A stretch of DNA of 64,000 nucleotides from Firm-04 sp045617625 (GCA_045617625.1 JAZLJA010000059.1:1-64000); one strand, 5' to 3'; counted from the stretch's first letter, positions 42,023 through 51,418 are shown. Notes: generated from the sequence alone by a model not told the origin. A program made the numbers and translations.

Positions 42023-43387
42023 TTGGGCGATTTTAATAAATTTGCAATGCAGAGCAAAATCGAACAGCTTGCAGAACTCTGCAAGGACCATTATCAGATC
42101 GACCCCGAACTTTACGGAAAATATGACGTCAAACGCGGTCTGCGCGATATCAACGGAAAAGGTGTCGTCGCAGGACTCACCAACATCAGCCAGATCATCC
42201 CCGGCACTGAGGTGGATGGTCAGACACAGCTTGGCGATGGTCAGCTTTTGTTCCGCGGCTATCACATCGAGGATCTGGTGAACGGCTTCATCAGCGATAA
42301 TCGCTTCGGATACGAGGAAACCGTGTATCTGCTGCTGTTTGGCGTGCTGCCCACCAAGCCCGAACTGGACGAGTTCAGTGCCCTGCTGCGCAGCTGCCGC
42401 ACACTGCCGTCTTCGTTCACACGCGATGTCATCATGAAATCGCCGAGTGAGGACATGATGAACACCCTCGCACGCAGTGTCCTGACCCTTTATGCCTACG
42501 ATTCCAATTCCAACGATACGTCGATCCCGAACGTGCTGCGCCAGTGCATCCAACTGATCGCACAGTTCCCGTCCATCGCCGTTTACGGCTATCAGGCGTA
42601 CCGTTACTATAAAAATGACCAGAGCCTGTTCCTGCATCAGCCCGACCCGACGCTCTCCCCTGCCGAAAATCTGCTGAGCCTGCTGCGCCCCGACCGCCAA
42701 TATACTCAGCTTGAGGCAAAGATCCTCGATCTGGCACTCGTTTTGCACGCAGAACACGGCGGCGGAAATAACTCCAGTTTCACCGTCCATGTGGTCACGT
42801 CTTCGGGCACGGATACCTATTCCGCGATCGCCGCAGCACTCGGCTCGCTGAAAGGGCCCAAGCACGGCGGCGCGAATATCAAGGTCGTGCAGATGTTTGA
42901 CGACATGAAAGAACGCGTCAAGGACTGGAAAGACGAGGAAGAAGTCGGTGACTATCTGCGCAAACTGCTGCACAAGGAAGCTTTTGACCGTGCAGGACTG
43001 ATCTATGGCATGGGTCACGCGGTCTATTCGCACAGCGACCCCAGAGCCACGATCCTGCGCGGATTTGTCGAGCAGCTTGCCGACGAAAAACAATGCCACG
43101 AGGAATATGCCCTCTACGCAATGGTGGAACGTCTGGCACCGCAGGTCATCGCAGAAGAACGCCGCATTTATAAGGGCGTGTGCGCAAATGTCGATTTCTA
43201 CTCCGGTCTTGTGTACCGTATGCTCGGGCTGCCCAATGAGCTTTTTACCCCGATTTTTGCCATCTCCCGCATCGCAGGCTGGTCGGCACACCGCATCGAG
43301 GAACTCATGTGCGGCAACAAAATCATTCGCCCCGCTTACCGCGCTGTCCGCGATTGGGCTGACTATATCCCGCTTGACAAACGATAA
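42023..43387 (+). CDS. Citrate synthase
   Basis: A 454-residue enzyme condensing acetyl-CoA and oxaloacetate. The large/small-domain core is complete: HAEHGGGNNSSF (first catalytic His), GMGHAVY (second) and VDFYSGLVYRMLG with the catalytic Asp. It is longer than the hexameric Gram-negative enzyme at the N-terminus (about 30 extra helical residues). The TTG start has AAAGGAGG seven bases before it. No other citrate-cycle gene lies in the window, and many relatives run an incomplete cycle, so it probably feeds glutamate synthesis. The stop is immediately followed by a host palindromic repeat. Confidence 0.93.
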   Translation: MGDFNKFAMQSKIEQLAELCKDHYQIDPELYGKYDVKRGLRDINGKGVVAGLTNISQIIPGTEVDGQTQLGDGQLLFRGYHIEDLVNGFISDNRFGYEETVYLLLFGVLPTKPELDEFSALLRSCRTLPSSFTRDVIMKSPSEDMMNTLARSVLTLYAYDSNSNDTSIPNVLRQCIQLIAQFPSIAVYGYQAYRYYKNDQSLFLHQPDPTLSPAENLLSLLRPDRQYTQLEAKILDLALVLHAEHGGGNNSSFTVHVVTSSGTDTYSAIAAALGSLKGPKHGGANIKVVQMFDDMKERVKDWKDEEEVGDYLRKLLHKEAFDRAGLIYGMGHAVYSHSDPRATILRGFVEQLADEKQCHEEYALYAMVERLAPQVIAEERRIYKGVCANVDFYSGLVYRMLGLPNELFTPIFAISRIAGWSAHRIEELMCGNKIIRPAYRAVRDWADYIPLDKR

Positions 43388-43535
43388 TATTGTATCTGCG
43401 ATGATTTATATTGGGGCTCCCATGTTTCGCAAAGCGAAACGGGGCAGTTTGCTTCGCAAACGTGCCGCCCCAACCCCCCGCCAAAGGGATACTATCCCAT
43501 TTGTCTCGCTTGCGAGATAAGGGAATCCCATCATG
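43388..43535 (+). repeat. Copy 8 of the palindromic repeat, longest form
   Basis: Starts TATTGTATCTGCGATG at the citrate synthase stop, then GGGGCTCCCATG, palindromes GTTTCGCAAAGCGAAAC and GTTTGCTTCGCAAAC, the GTGCCGCCCCAACCCCCCGCC block, AAAGGGATACTATCCC, and TCTCGCTTGCGAGA, ending GGGAATCCCATCATG. It shows all modules seen in the other copies. Confidence 0.9.
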
Positions 43536-43585
43536 TAAACGGCGTCCTGCGACACGCTCCGCAACAGCACAAAACACCTTTTCGA

Positions 43586-43630
43586 CAAAAAGCCCCGTCC
43601 CGAATGCTGATGCCATTCAGGACGGGGTTT
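43586..43630 (-). terminator. Terminator of the MFS transporter gene
   Basis: Minus strand: stem CCCCGTCC-GAATG / CATTC-GGACGGGG followed by CTTTTTG. Confidence 0.8.
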
Positions 43631-43632
43631 CG

Positions 43633-44811
43633 TTATTTCTGTTCTGATGTTCCTTTGCGAATCCGCAGCAAAGCGATGGAAAGACACAGCGGAAATACCG
43701 CCGCCGCAAGCATTCCGATGCGGATGGAACCTGCCGCATTGCCGATAAAGCCCGCAATCGTGGGCCCCGATGTGCAGCCGATATCGCCTGCAACCGCAAG
43801 CATCGCAAACATCGAAGCTCCGCCGCACGGAAAATACTGCGTGGCAAGCGAATAAGTGCCCGGCCACATGATGCCCACTGTCAGCCCGCAGCAGGCACAG
43901 GCAATCAAGGCGATCATCGGATCCTGCGCAAGTGTCGCCACCAGATAACACAGAACACAAAGGAATCCGCTGCCCAGAATCACTCGGCGCAGATCCATGC
44001 GCTGCCCGAAAAATCCATAGACCGTGCGGGTGACGCCCATCAGCAATGCAAATGCACACGGTCCAAGCAGATCTCCGATGGTTTTGGATACGTGCAGACC
44101 CTCCTCCGCAAACAGCGATGCCCACTGCGACATGGCAAGCTCACTCGCACCCGCACTGACCATCACCACGCAGAACAGCCAGAATGCACGATCTTTCAGC
44201 ATTTCCCGAATCGAAAGACTGCCGCCGCCGTTTTCCTCCAGTGTGCGAATGGGCACAAAACCGAACAGTACCGCATTCAACGCGGGAATCACCGCCCAGA
44301 GACACGGCAGATACCGCCATTTTTCAAGCCCCGCAAGCGAAAAGAATGCCGTCGAGCCGATGACCACAAGCATCTGCCCCCAGCAGTAAAACGAGTGCAG
44401 CAGACTCATCTCCGCAGATTTCGCATCGGACGGAATCGCCTCCACAACGGGAGAAATCACAACTTCATCCAGACCGCCGCCCACCGCACAAAGCATTCCC
44501 GAAAGCGCAAGCCCGACATAGGGCGGCAGCACAAACGGCAAAACCGAGTATCCCATCAAGCCGACTGCCGCAAAAATATGGGCTGCTACACAGGCTGTGC
44601 GGTATCCGATGGTGCGCAGCAGCTTTGCAGCCGCCAGATCTGTGAGGATCTGCACCCCGAAATTCAAAGTAATCAGCAGGCTGATTTTATCCAGAGAAAG
44701 CGAAAAATCGCGTGAAAACGTCACAAACAGCAGCGGTGCCAGATTGTTGACGATCGCCTGCGTGACATATCCGATATAAGCGGCAAAACGAGTCTGCCGA
44801 AAAGTCAGCAT
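43633..44811 (-). CDS. MFS transporter, substrate unknown
   Basis: A 392-residue permease with twelve predicted helices and the short N- and C-termini of the major facilitator superfamily. Features such as CAVGGGLDEVVISPVVEAIP in helix 4 and the central loop near RTLEENGGG recall the FucP/NarK-like sugar branch, but not strongly enough to name a substrate. Start at 44811 with GGAGG eight bases upstream; the upstream GTG at 44826 is not preferred. Monocistronic with its own terminator; the neighbours give no substrate clue. Confidence 0.82.
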   Translation of the reverse strand: MLTFRQTRFAAYIGYVTQAIVNNLAPLLFVTFSRDFSLSLDKISLLITLNFGVQILTDLAAAKLLRTIGYRTACVAAHIFAAVGLMGYSVLPFVLPPYVGLALSGMLCAVGGGLDEVVISPVVEAIPSDAKSAEMSLLHSFYCWGQMLVVIGSTAFFSLAGLEKWRYLPCLWAVIPALNAVLFGFVPIRTLEENGGGSLSIREMLKDRAFWLFCVVMVSAGASELAMSQWASLFAEEGLHVSKTIGDLLGPCAFALLMGVTRTVYGFFGQRMDLRRVILGSGFLCVLCYLVATLAQDPMIALIACACCGLTVGIMWPGTYSLATQYFPCGGASMFAMLAVAGDIGCTSGPTIAGFIGNAAGSIRIGMLAAAVFPLCLSIALLRIRKGTSEQK

Positions 44812-44911
44812 TCCATCATCCTCCACGAAAATTTCAGATTCATTTCAGGTTTCCATGATATTTTATAGTTGAGTGAGGGCGTTTAGCCACGCGCATGAGA
44901 AAAGAGGGAGC

Positions 44912-44962
44912 AGAAAACAGCATTTCTCCATCACGGAGAGATGCTGTTTCTGTTTCCTTTTT
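44912..44962 (-). terminator. Terminator of the acidic coiled-coil gene
   Basis: Minus strand: stem AACAGCAT-TCTCC / GGAGA-ATGCTGTT followed by TTCTGC and T-rich sequence. Confidence 0.6.
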
Positions 44963-45367
44963 TTATTTGAAAAATCGAATCCAGCGGCGGCGTTTTTCAG
45001 GCGGTATGTCATCGTCGTCGGATTCATCCGTATCTGCGTCATCGAAATCATCGTATTCGTCATCCTCGAAATCGTCATCCTCAAAATCGTCATCCCCATC
45101 GAGTGCCTCCATCCAGTCATATATGGCGTTGATATCCTTAATGACGTTTTCCATATCGTTTGAAAGAGCATTGAAATCTTCCTGCATGACACGCAGACGG
45201 GTGGTGAGGGTTCGGTTGGTTTCCTCGGCTTGAAGGAGAGTATCGCGTGCGGCTTTTTCGGCTTCCTCGGCTTTGGAGAGGCGTGCCATCAGGACACCGC
45301 AGATTTTTTCAAGTTCCTGCGTGCGGTCTTCGAGTTCGGAGAGCCGTTGTTCATACCAATCCTGCAT
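44963..45367 (-). CDS. Coiled-coil protein with an acidic tail, function unknown
   Basis: A 134-residue soluble protein. Residues about 5-75 form heptad repeats (YEQRLSELEDRTQELEKICG and onward); a very acidic stretch (DDFEDD repeats, about 85-118) precedes a short basic, aromatic end (KRRRWIRFFK). No family recognised; the layout recalls cell-division or chaperone-like scaffold proteins only in a general way. Start at 45367 with GGAG nine bases upstream; the upstream open frame lies in the intergenic region. It lies behind the gpmI terminator, so it is transcribed separately. Confidence 0.55.
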   Translation of the reverse strand: MQDWYEQRLSELEDRTQELEKICGVLMARLSKAEEAEKAARDTLLQAEETNRTLTTRLRVMQEDFNALSNDMENVIKDINAIYDWMEALDGDDDFEDDDFEDDEYDDFDDADTDESDDDDIPPEKRRRWIRFFK

Positions 45368-45482
45368 TTTGGGTGGCTCCTTTCGTTCCTGCTGATACAT
45401 CATATGCGGCGGTGCAAGAAATTGTGCCGCTTTTTTTATTATAACATAAGCGGACGAAATTTGCAAGGGCAGCTGCACACAA

Positions 45483-45512
45483 AACAAAAGCGCCCATCAT
45501 AGGACGGGCGCC
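45483..45512 (-). terminator. Terminator of gpmI
   Basis: Minus strand: stem GCGCCC / GGGCGC followed by TTTTGTTTTG, ten bases after the stop. Confidence 0.8.
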
Positions 45513-45522
45513 GTTGGCAAAA

Positions 45523-47043
45523 TTATTCCACGATCATCGAAGTGCCGCTCATCTCAGCAGGCTGCGGCAGCCCCAGAAGCTGAAGCATCGAGGGCGCAAT
45601 ATCTGCCAGCACACCTGTCTCACGCAGTTTGCAGTCATGTCCGCACACAATGAACGGTACGGGGAATGTCGTGTGCGCAGTGAACGGTGCCCCGTCAGGC
45701 TCGTACATCTTATCCGCATTGCCGTGGTCAGCGGTGATGATCACCTTGCCGCCCTTTGCCAGAATCGCCTCTGTCACCTTGCCCACACACTCGTCAACTG
45801 CCTCGACTGCCGCCTTGGCTGCATCGAAAATGCCCGTGTGTCCAACCATATCGCAGTTTGCATAGTTCAGAATGATAACATCGAATTTGTCAGCCGCGAT
45901 CTCTTTCAGCACCGCATCCGTGACCTCATATGCGCTCATTTCAGGCTTCATATCAAAGGTCTCCACATCAGGCGACTTGATGAGGATTCTGTCCTCACCG
46001 TCAAACTGACGCTCCTCGCCGCCGTTGAAGAAGAACGTAACATGCGCATATTTCTGCGTTTCAGCGATGCGAAGCTGCGTTTTGCCGCATTTTGCAAGAT
46101 ACTCGCCCAGTGTCATGGTGAGTGCCTCGGGCGGGAATGCAACCGATACATTCGGCATGGTGGCGTCATACTGTGCCATGCAGACAAACTTTACGGGGAA
46201 GAAGCCCTTTTTGCGCGCAAAGCCCTTGAACTCGGGATCAACATATGCACGGGTGATCTGACGCGCACGGTCGGGACGGAAGTTGAAGAACACCACGCTG
46301 TCGTTTGCAGCGATCATGCCGTTTTTGTCAAGCACGGCAGGAATCATGAACTCATCCGTCACACCGTTTGCATAGGAATCCTTAATCGCCTGCACAGGGT
46401 CAGAACCCTCGACACCCTCACCGTAAACCATTGCGGCATAGGCTTTTTCGACTCTGTCCCATGCGTTGTCTCTGTCCATTGCGTAGAATCTGCCCATGAC
46501 AGTCGCAACCTTGCCCACACCGATCTTCCGCATCTCGCCGGCGGCTTCTTCCATATATTCGGCAGCAGAAGAAGGCGGCACATCACGGCCATCGAGGAAT
46601 GCGTGGACATACACCTTTTCCAGACCAAACCGCTTTGCCATTTCGAGCAGACCGTAAAGGTGCGTCATGTGGCTGTGAACACCGCCCGGAGAGAGCAATC
46701 CCATCAGATGCAGCGCGGTTCCGTTTTTCTTCGCTTGCTCCATCGCATCGACCAGTGCGGGATTCTCGAAGAACTGTCCCTCACGGATGGATTTGGTGAT
46801 CTTCACAAGCTGCTGATAGACGATTCTGCCTGCGCCGATGTTGGTGTGACCGACTTCCGAATTGCCCATCTGCCCGTCAGGCAAACCGACATCTTCGCCC
46901 GATGCGCCGATGGTGGTGTTGGGGCAGGCGGCAAAATATTTGTCGAGGTTGGGGGTGTTTGCGGCGGCGATGGCATTGCCGTAGGTATCGGGGTTGATAC
47001 CAAAGCCGTCCATAATCAGCAGTGCAACAGGTGATTTGCTCAT
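45523..47043 (-). CDS. gpmI: 2,3-bisphosphoglycerate-independent phosphoglycerate mutase
   Basis: A 506-residue cytosolic enzyme interconverting 3- and 2-phosphoglycerate with two metal ions. The catalytic serine is in QMGNSEVGH (Ser about 62), with the metal-site motifs MDGFG near the start, HSHMTHL and DGRDV, NYANCDMVGH, and ITADHGNADKM. Length typical. AAAGGAG lies ten bases before the ATG. It is the last gene of the block pgk, TPR-like, tpiA, membrane protein, gpmI. Confidence 0.97.
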   Translation of the reverse strand: MSKSPVALLIMDGFGINPDTYGNAIAAANTPNLDKYFAACPNTTIGASGEDVGLPDGQMGNSEVGHTNIGAGRIVYQQLVKITKSIREGQFFENPALVDAMEQAKKNGTALHLMGLLSPGGVHSHMTHLYGLLEMAKRFGLEKVYVHAFLDGRDVPPSSAAEYMEEAAGEMRKIGVGKVATVMGRFYAMDRDNAWDRVEKAYAAMVYGEGVEGSDPVQAIKDSYANGVTDEFMIPAVLDKNGMIAANDSVVFFNFRPDRARQITRAYVDPEFKGFARKKGFFPVKFVCMAQYDATMPNVSVAFPPEALTMTLGEYLAKCGKTQLRIAETQKYAHVTFFFNGGEERQFDGEDRILIKSPDVETFDMKPEMSAYEVTDAVLKEIAADKFDVIILNYANCDMVGHTGIFDAAKAAVEAVDECVGKVTEAILAKGGKVIITADHGNADKMYEPDGAPFTAHTTFPVPFIVCGHDCKLRETGVLADIAPSMLQLLGLPQPAEMSGTSMIVE

Positions 47044-47115
47044 AGATGATATACTCCTTTTTCTGGATTTGAAATAAAAAAGCGGGATATGAAATTTGAC
47101 AGGGTATCCGCATCA

Positions 47116-48024
47116 TCACATCGAGAAGGTATATACCGTGTGTGTCCTTGTTTCCGTCTGATAGATGATGAAGATCTTGTTTTCTTCGTAATTGATGTAC
47201 CAAGCTTGCGGATGAAGCTTTTCGGTTGTGACGGTGGGTGTGCCGCCGATGTCTGAAGATTCAATCATTTTATGCCTGTTCGCTGCTTCCAGATCATACG
47301 CTGTGCAATGCTCAAAAAATTTCAATTCATCATATAGGAAGTAGTACGGCAAAGGTTCCAGATCACGGGGCACATATCCGTCTCCATACCTACTGTAATC
47401 GTCAGAGTCATCCGTCGTTTTTTTACCATGTGGATCGTCGGGATTGAAGCGGTATTCGATTGCCTCATCGCCGTGGTGTTCCTTGGCATACTGCTCAAGG
47501 TATTCGGTATCGGCACAGAATGACAGACAGGCACCCTCGTCTTGTCCGTCATCCCCCGAGATCAGTTCCAACGAGAAATCTGTATAATTTTCAGGCAGTT
47601 CGTCGGGGAAGATATCCGGAACTCTGAAACTATTGCAATACCTCATCAAATAGGCTTTATAATACTTTGCCTTATCCGCATCCAGATGAAGATCCCACTG
47701 CGGATGGAGAAATAATAAGACGGCAATCGCCAAAACGGCAGCACCCCGAATCAGGGCTTTGCACCAGCCTTTCATCTTCTCCGATTCGGAGACCCAGAAT
47801 GTCAGCAGAAATCCGATGAGAAACAGCACCCAGAGGACTGGCTTGCGAAAAAATTCCTTGGCGTTGCAGAGAACAACAACCACCACAGCAGTGTTGAGAA
47901 CCATCCACAGATCCGAATGCTTGGATTTTTTGCGCTTGAACTTGAACTTGGGTTTGGATTCAGGTTGGGGGGTGGATTCAGGTTGGGTTTCGGTTTCAAA
48001 AACCTGATTTTCTTGTTCGCTCAT
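47116..48024 (-). CDS. Membrane protein, function unknown
   Basis: A 302-residue protein with a cytoplasmic Glu/Pro/Lys-rich N-terminus (about 35 residues), three closely spaced membrane helices (about 40-110) and a soluble C-terminal domain of about 190 residues without recognised family. The C-terminal domain is rich in acidic and aromatic residues and ends with a beta hairpin that includes KIFIIYQTETRTHTVYTF. AAAGGATG lies just upstream of the ATG. It lies between tpiA and gpmI on the same strand. Confidence 0.6.
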   Translation of the reverse strand: MSEQENQVFETETQPESTPQPESKPKFKFKRKKSKHSDLWMVLNTAVVVVVLCNAKEFFRKPVLWVLFLIGFLLTFWVSESEKMKGWCKALIRGAAVLAIAVLLFLHPQWDLHLDADKAKYYKAYLMRYCNSFRVPDIFPDELPENYTDFSLELISGDDGQDEGACLSFCADTEYLEQYAKEHHGDEAIEYRFNPDDPHGKKTTDDSDDYSRYGDGYVPRDLEPLPYYFLYDELKFFEHCTAYDLEAANRHKMIESSDIGGTPTVTTEKLHPQAWYINYEENKIFIIYQTETRTHTVYTFSM

Positions 48025-48079
48025 TTTTTCATCCTTTAACTAACTCAATATTCTCTCTCTTTTTCATTTGCGCGGGATA

Positions 48080-48260
48080 TCAGTTTTGCACATTCAGGTG
48101 CTTTCTGTAAAGTTCAAGGGCAAATGCCGTGATAAACAGTGTCAGCGATGCGGTGTGCAGATTTACTGTGATAGGCGTAATGCGCCCCGCAGTTCACGGC
48201 AACAACACAGAAAATAAGCACGGCTGTCAGAATGCGCGGAAACCGAACAAATAGGGTGAG
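48080..48260 (-). pseudogene. Possible frameshifted remnant of a small membrane protein
   Basis: The gap 48025-48321 has no full ORF. Two frames on the minus strand join into a hydrophobic peptide: LFVRFPRILTAVLIFCVVAV in one frame and, after a one-base shift near 48160, LHTASLTLFITAFALELYRK ending at a TGA at 48080. The pattern looks like a broken two-helix membrane protein. It could also be chance. The rest of the gap holds a GGGGAA/TTCCCC hairpin and nothing else I can name. Confidence 0.25.
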
Positions 48261-48321
48261 AGGGGAAACCCCTGTTCGGAGCTTCCCCTGAAGTGCAAGA
48301 TTTTTTTGTATGTGCAGTAAA

Positions 48322-49098
48322 TCAGCCGTTGACTGCTGCCTGGACGATGACGTTGAAATCTTCAGCCTTCAGCGATGCGCCGCCGATCAGACCGCCGTCG
48401 ATGTTCGGCTTTGCGAGCAGCTCTGCTGCGTTCTTTGCGTTCATGGAGCCGCCGTACTGAATGGTGACTGCATCTGCGGTCGCTGCATCATAAAGCTTTG
48501 CAAGCGTTGCACGAATGAAGCCGCAGACTTCCTCAGCCTGCTCAGGAGTTGCGGTCAAGCCCGTGCCGATTGCCCATACAGGCTCGTAAGCGATGACGGT
48601 TTTCTTGATATCCTCTGCGGAAACACCTGCAAGGTCAAGCTTGATCTGACGGGAGATCACTTCCTCGGTGATGTTTGCCTCGCGCTCCCATTTCAGCTCG
48701 CCCACGCAGACGATCGGCTTCAGACCTGCTGCCAGTGCTGCTGCGGTACGCTTGTTGACAGTCTCATCGGTCTCACCGAAATACTGTCTGCGCTCGCTGT
48801 GACCGATGACGACATACTCGACGCCCAGTTCTGTCAGCATATCAGCAGAAATTTCGCCCGTGAATGCACCCGACTTCTCGAAGTGGACATTCTCTGCACC
48901 GACTTTGACATTCGAGCCTGCGGTGGTGTTGACGGCAGTTTCCAGATTGGTGAACGGCACACAGGCAATGACCTCGATCTTGCCCTCAGCATTGGCGACC
49001 AGCGGCTTGATTGCCTCCAGCAGTGCCTTTGCTTCCGGACGGGTCTTGTTCATCTTCCAGTTGCCGGCGATGATCGCTTTTCTCAAATTCTTGTTCAT
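48322..49098 (-). CDS. tpiA: Triose-phosphate isomerase
   Basis: A 258-residue TIM-barrel enzyme. All catalytic blocks are present: NWKMN (Lys), VIGHSERR (His), YEPVWAIGTG (Glu) and the phosphate loop YGGSM..GGLIGGASL. Length and start (MNKNLRKAIIAG) are standard; GGAGG lies eight bases before the ATG. It is in the minus-strand glycolytic row, between a TPR-like gene and an unknown membrane gene, in the usual pgk-tpiA-gpmI order with insertions. Confidence 0.97.
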   Translation of the reverse strand: MNKNLRKAIIAGNWKMNKTRPEAKALLEAIKPLVANAEGKIEVIACVPFTNLETAVNTTAGSNVKVGAENVHFEKSGAFTGEISADMLTELGVEYVVIGHSERRQYFGETDETVNKRTAAALAAGLKPIVCVGELKWEREANITEEVISRQIKLDLAGVSAEDIKKTVIAYEPVWAIGTGLTATPEQAEEVCGFIRATLAKLYDAATADAVTIQYGGSMNAKNAAELLAKPNIDGGLIGGASLKAEDFNVIVQAAVNG

Positions 49099-49170
49099 AA
49101 GGTAAAACCTCCAAAATTTTTGATATTGTATATTCCTCGCAGCTTCGTGCGATTGATACCGTTTGTTTTC

Positions 49171-50064
49171 TCAGATCGTGGGCATTCCGCCGTCCGCTCC
49201 GATTTCCGATTCATCCGCAGGGATGAACATTTCCGTCAGCTCCAGACGCTCCAGCAGAAATGCGCTCTGCCACGGATACTGATACCGCGGAAACGACTCG
49301 ATCTCGGATTTGATCTGCCGCATGGCAGCATAGCCGTCATCGACACGGTTTTGCAAAAACAGCCGCTTGATCTCGGTGATGGCGGGCATCAGGCAGTTCA
49401 TGTCGGTGATGCGGCGGTTCTGCACATACTGCTTCATTGCCTCACAGTAGCGTACAGATTCTTCAAAATCGCCTGTCAGCGCACAAATCGTGGCGGCACA
49501 GTCCAGATATCCGAGCATTCCCACTTCCGTTTGCGCAAGATAGCGTTCGGAAAAATCCTGATGCTCGGCAAATTCCCGCACGGCAAGTTCGGTTCTGCCC
49601 GTCATGATGAAAACCCGCATCTGCGCGATATGACAGCGCATCCGCAGGTCATCGCGCATGAGTTCAAGATTCAGCAGCCGAAGATTCGATTCTGCCGCGA
49701 GGTAATCATGCACGGACACTTCCAGTTCGATGATGGTCACAAGATCTTCGCCCTGCGCACAGGGATGCGTGTATTTGTAATACTTCAGATACTCCGCCGA
49801 AGGCCCTTCCTGCTCGAAGCTGACCACATGCTGGGTATGGTCGCCGATGGCAATTCGCATCGCTTCCTCTTCGCGGATATGGTCGCTGATTTCCTCCAGA
49901 TCTTCTGCGGTCGTGTAAAGCCCTCTATGCCGCGCATAATTTGACATCATCCGCACCGCACCTGCATCGCCCCTGTCCCGGATCAGTCCCTTCATTGCCT
50001 TCACAGTGACGTACACCGGCAGTGCCGCGCAAAGAAGCTTCAGCAAAAAAAGGATCAAAGACAT
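49171..50064 (-). CDS. Membrane-anchored TPR-like protein, function unknown
   Basis: A 297-residue protein with one N-terminal membrane helix (about residues 3-21) and a helical soluble domain that looks like degenerate tetratricopeptide repeats (segments such as LGYLDCAATICALTGDFEES and the following helix pairs). It is oriented with the domain probably in the cytosol. GGAGG lies ten bases before the ATG. It sits between pgk and tpiA in the glycolytic row, where the related operon of most Firmicutes has no gene. Function unknown; a scaffold role is speculative. Confidence 0.6.
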   Translation of the reverse strand: MSLILFLLKLLCAALPVYVTVKAMKGLIRDRGDAGAVRMMSNYARHRGLYTTAEDLEEISDHIREEEAMRIAIGDHTQHVVSFEQEGPSAEYLKYYKYTHPCAQGEDLVTIIELEVSVHDYLAAESNLRLLNLELMRDDLRMRCHIAQMRVFIMTGRTELAVREFAEHQDFSERYLAQTEVGMLGYLDCAATICALTGDFEESVRYCEAMKQYVQNRRITDMNCLMPAITEIKRLFLQNRVDDGYAAMRQIKSEIESFPRYQYPWQSAFLLERLELTEMFIPADESEIGADGGMPTI

Positions 50065-50194
50065 CTGAACAGCACACCTCCGTTTCCGCGCACATCACAT
50101 GATTTTCCGTTCCGCTTTGCAGATGTTCTCTGCGTTTATATCGCAAAGTGGACGGATATTGCTACCCGCCCACATTGTGATAAATTGCTTTTGA

Positions 50195-51418
50195 TTATTT
50201 TTCAGCAATCGCTGCAACACCCGGGAGAACCTTGCCTTCGAGATATTCGAGGGAAGCACCGCCGCCCGTGGAAATGTGGCTCATCTTATCAGCGAAGCCC
50301 AGCTGGATCGCTGCGGTCGCGGAATCACCGCCGCCGATAATGGTGGTTGCGTCAGCAGCAGCCAGAGCCTCGCAGACTGCAACAGTACCCTTTTTCAGAG
50401 TCGGGTTTTCAAACACGCCCATCGGTCCGTTCCAGACAACAGTCTTTGCGGATTTTGCAGCCTCTGCGAACATTTCAGCGGTCTTGGGGCCGATATCCAG
50501 ACCCATCTTGCCGGCAGGGATCTTGTCAGAATCAACGAATTCAACGGAGATCTCAGCGTCGATCGGGTTCGGGAACTCGGAAGCGATTGCGGTATCGACA
50601 GGCAGCAGGATCTTCTTGCCGAGCTTTTCTGCCTTTGCAAGCATTTCCTTGCAGTAGTCGATCTTTTCGAGGTCAACCAGCGATGTGCCGATCTCGCCGC
50701 CCTGTGCCTTGATGAAGGTGTAAGCCATGCCGCCGCCGATAATCAGGGTATCGCACTTTTCCAGCAGGTTGGAGATAACATTGAGCTTATCTGCAACCTT
50801 TGCGCCGCCCAGAATCGCAACGAACGGACGAACAGGTTCCTCAACGGCATTGCCGAGGAACTGGATCTCTTTCTGCATCAGATAGCCGACTGCGGTTTCC
50901 TTGACAAACTGTGTCACACCTGCGGTCGAAGCGTGTGCTCTGTGCGCAGAACCGAATGCATCCATCACGAATGCCTGACCGTCAACCAGATCAGCAAGTT
51001 CCTTCGAGAATTCTTCACCGTTCTTGGTCTCCTCAGAGCCGCGGAAACGGGTGTTTTCAAGCAGCACGATCTCGCCGTCCTTCATGGCAGCGACAGCAGC
51101 CTTTGCATTTGCACCGACGACGGTATCATCTGCTGCAAACACGACCTTGGTGTCGGGCAGCAGCTCAGCCAGACGAGCAGCAACAGGTGCGAGAGAGAAT
51201 GCAGCCTCAGGGCCGTTCTTCGGCTTGCCCAGGTGCGAGCAAAGCACAAGCTTGCCGCCCTCAGAGAGCAGCTTTTTGATGGTGGGGAGTGCCGCGGTGA
51301 TGCGGTTATCGTTGGTGATCTTGCCCTCTTTCATGGGGACGTTGAAATCGCAGCGAACAAGGATCTTCTTACCTTTTGCCTGCAAATCGTCTACGGAAAC
51401 CTTATTAAGACCTGCCAT
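50195..51418 (-). CDS. pgk: Phosphoglycerate kinase
   Basis: A 407-residue cytosolic enzyme transferring phosphate from 1,3-bisphosphoglycerate to ADP. Signature RCDFNVP near residue 25, then GSAHRAHAS, VVWNGPMGVFE, GGGDSATA and STGGGASLEYLEG. Typical length. Start at 51418, because AAAGGATG lies nine bases upstream. It heads the minus-strand glycolytic row; gapA, normally its neighbour, is 50 kb away on the other strand. Confidence 0.97.
   Translation of the reverse strand: MAGLNKVSVDDLQAKGKKILVRCDFNVPMKEGKITNDNRITAALPTIKKLLSEGGKLVLCSHLGKPKNGPEAAFSLAPVAARLAELLPDTKVVFAADDTVVGANAKAAVAAMKDGEIVLLENTRFRGSEETKNGEEFSKELADLVDGQAFVMDAFGSAHRAHASTAGVTQFVKETAVGYLMQKEIQFLGNAVEEPVRPFVAILGGAKVADKLNVISNLLEKCDTLIIGGGMAYTFIKAQGGEIGTSLVDLEKIDYCKEMLAKAEKLGKKILLPVDTAIASEFPNPIDAEISVEFVDSDKIPAGKMGLDIGPKTAEMFAEAAKSAKTVVWNGPMGVFENPTLKKGTVAVCEALAAADATTIIGGGDSATAAIQLGFADKMSHISTGGGASLEYLEGKVLPGVAAIAEK

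Noticed and set aside
48310..49944. 544-codon plus-strand frame spanning tpiA and the TPR-like gene
   Set aside because: Antisense of two genes; tpiA is certain, and the composition of the antisense protein is unnatural.
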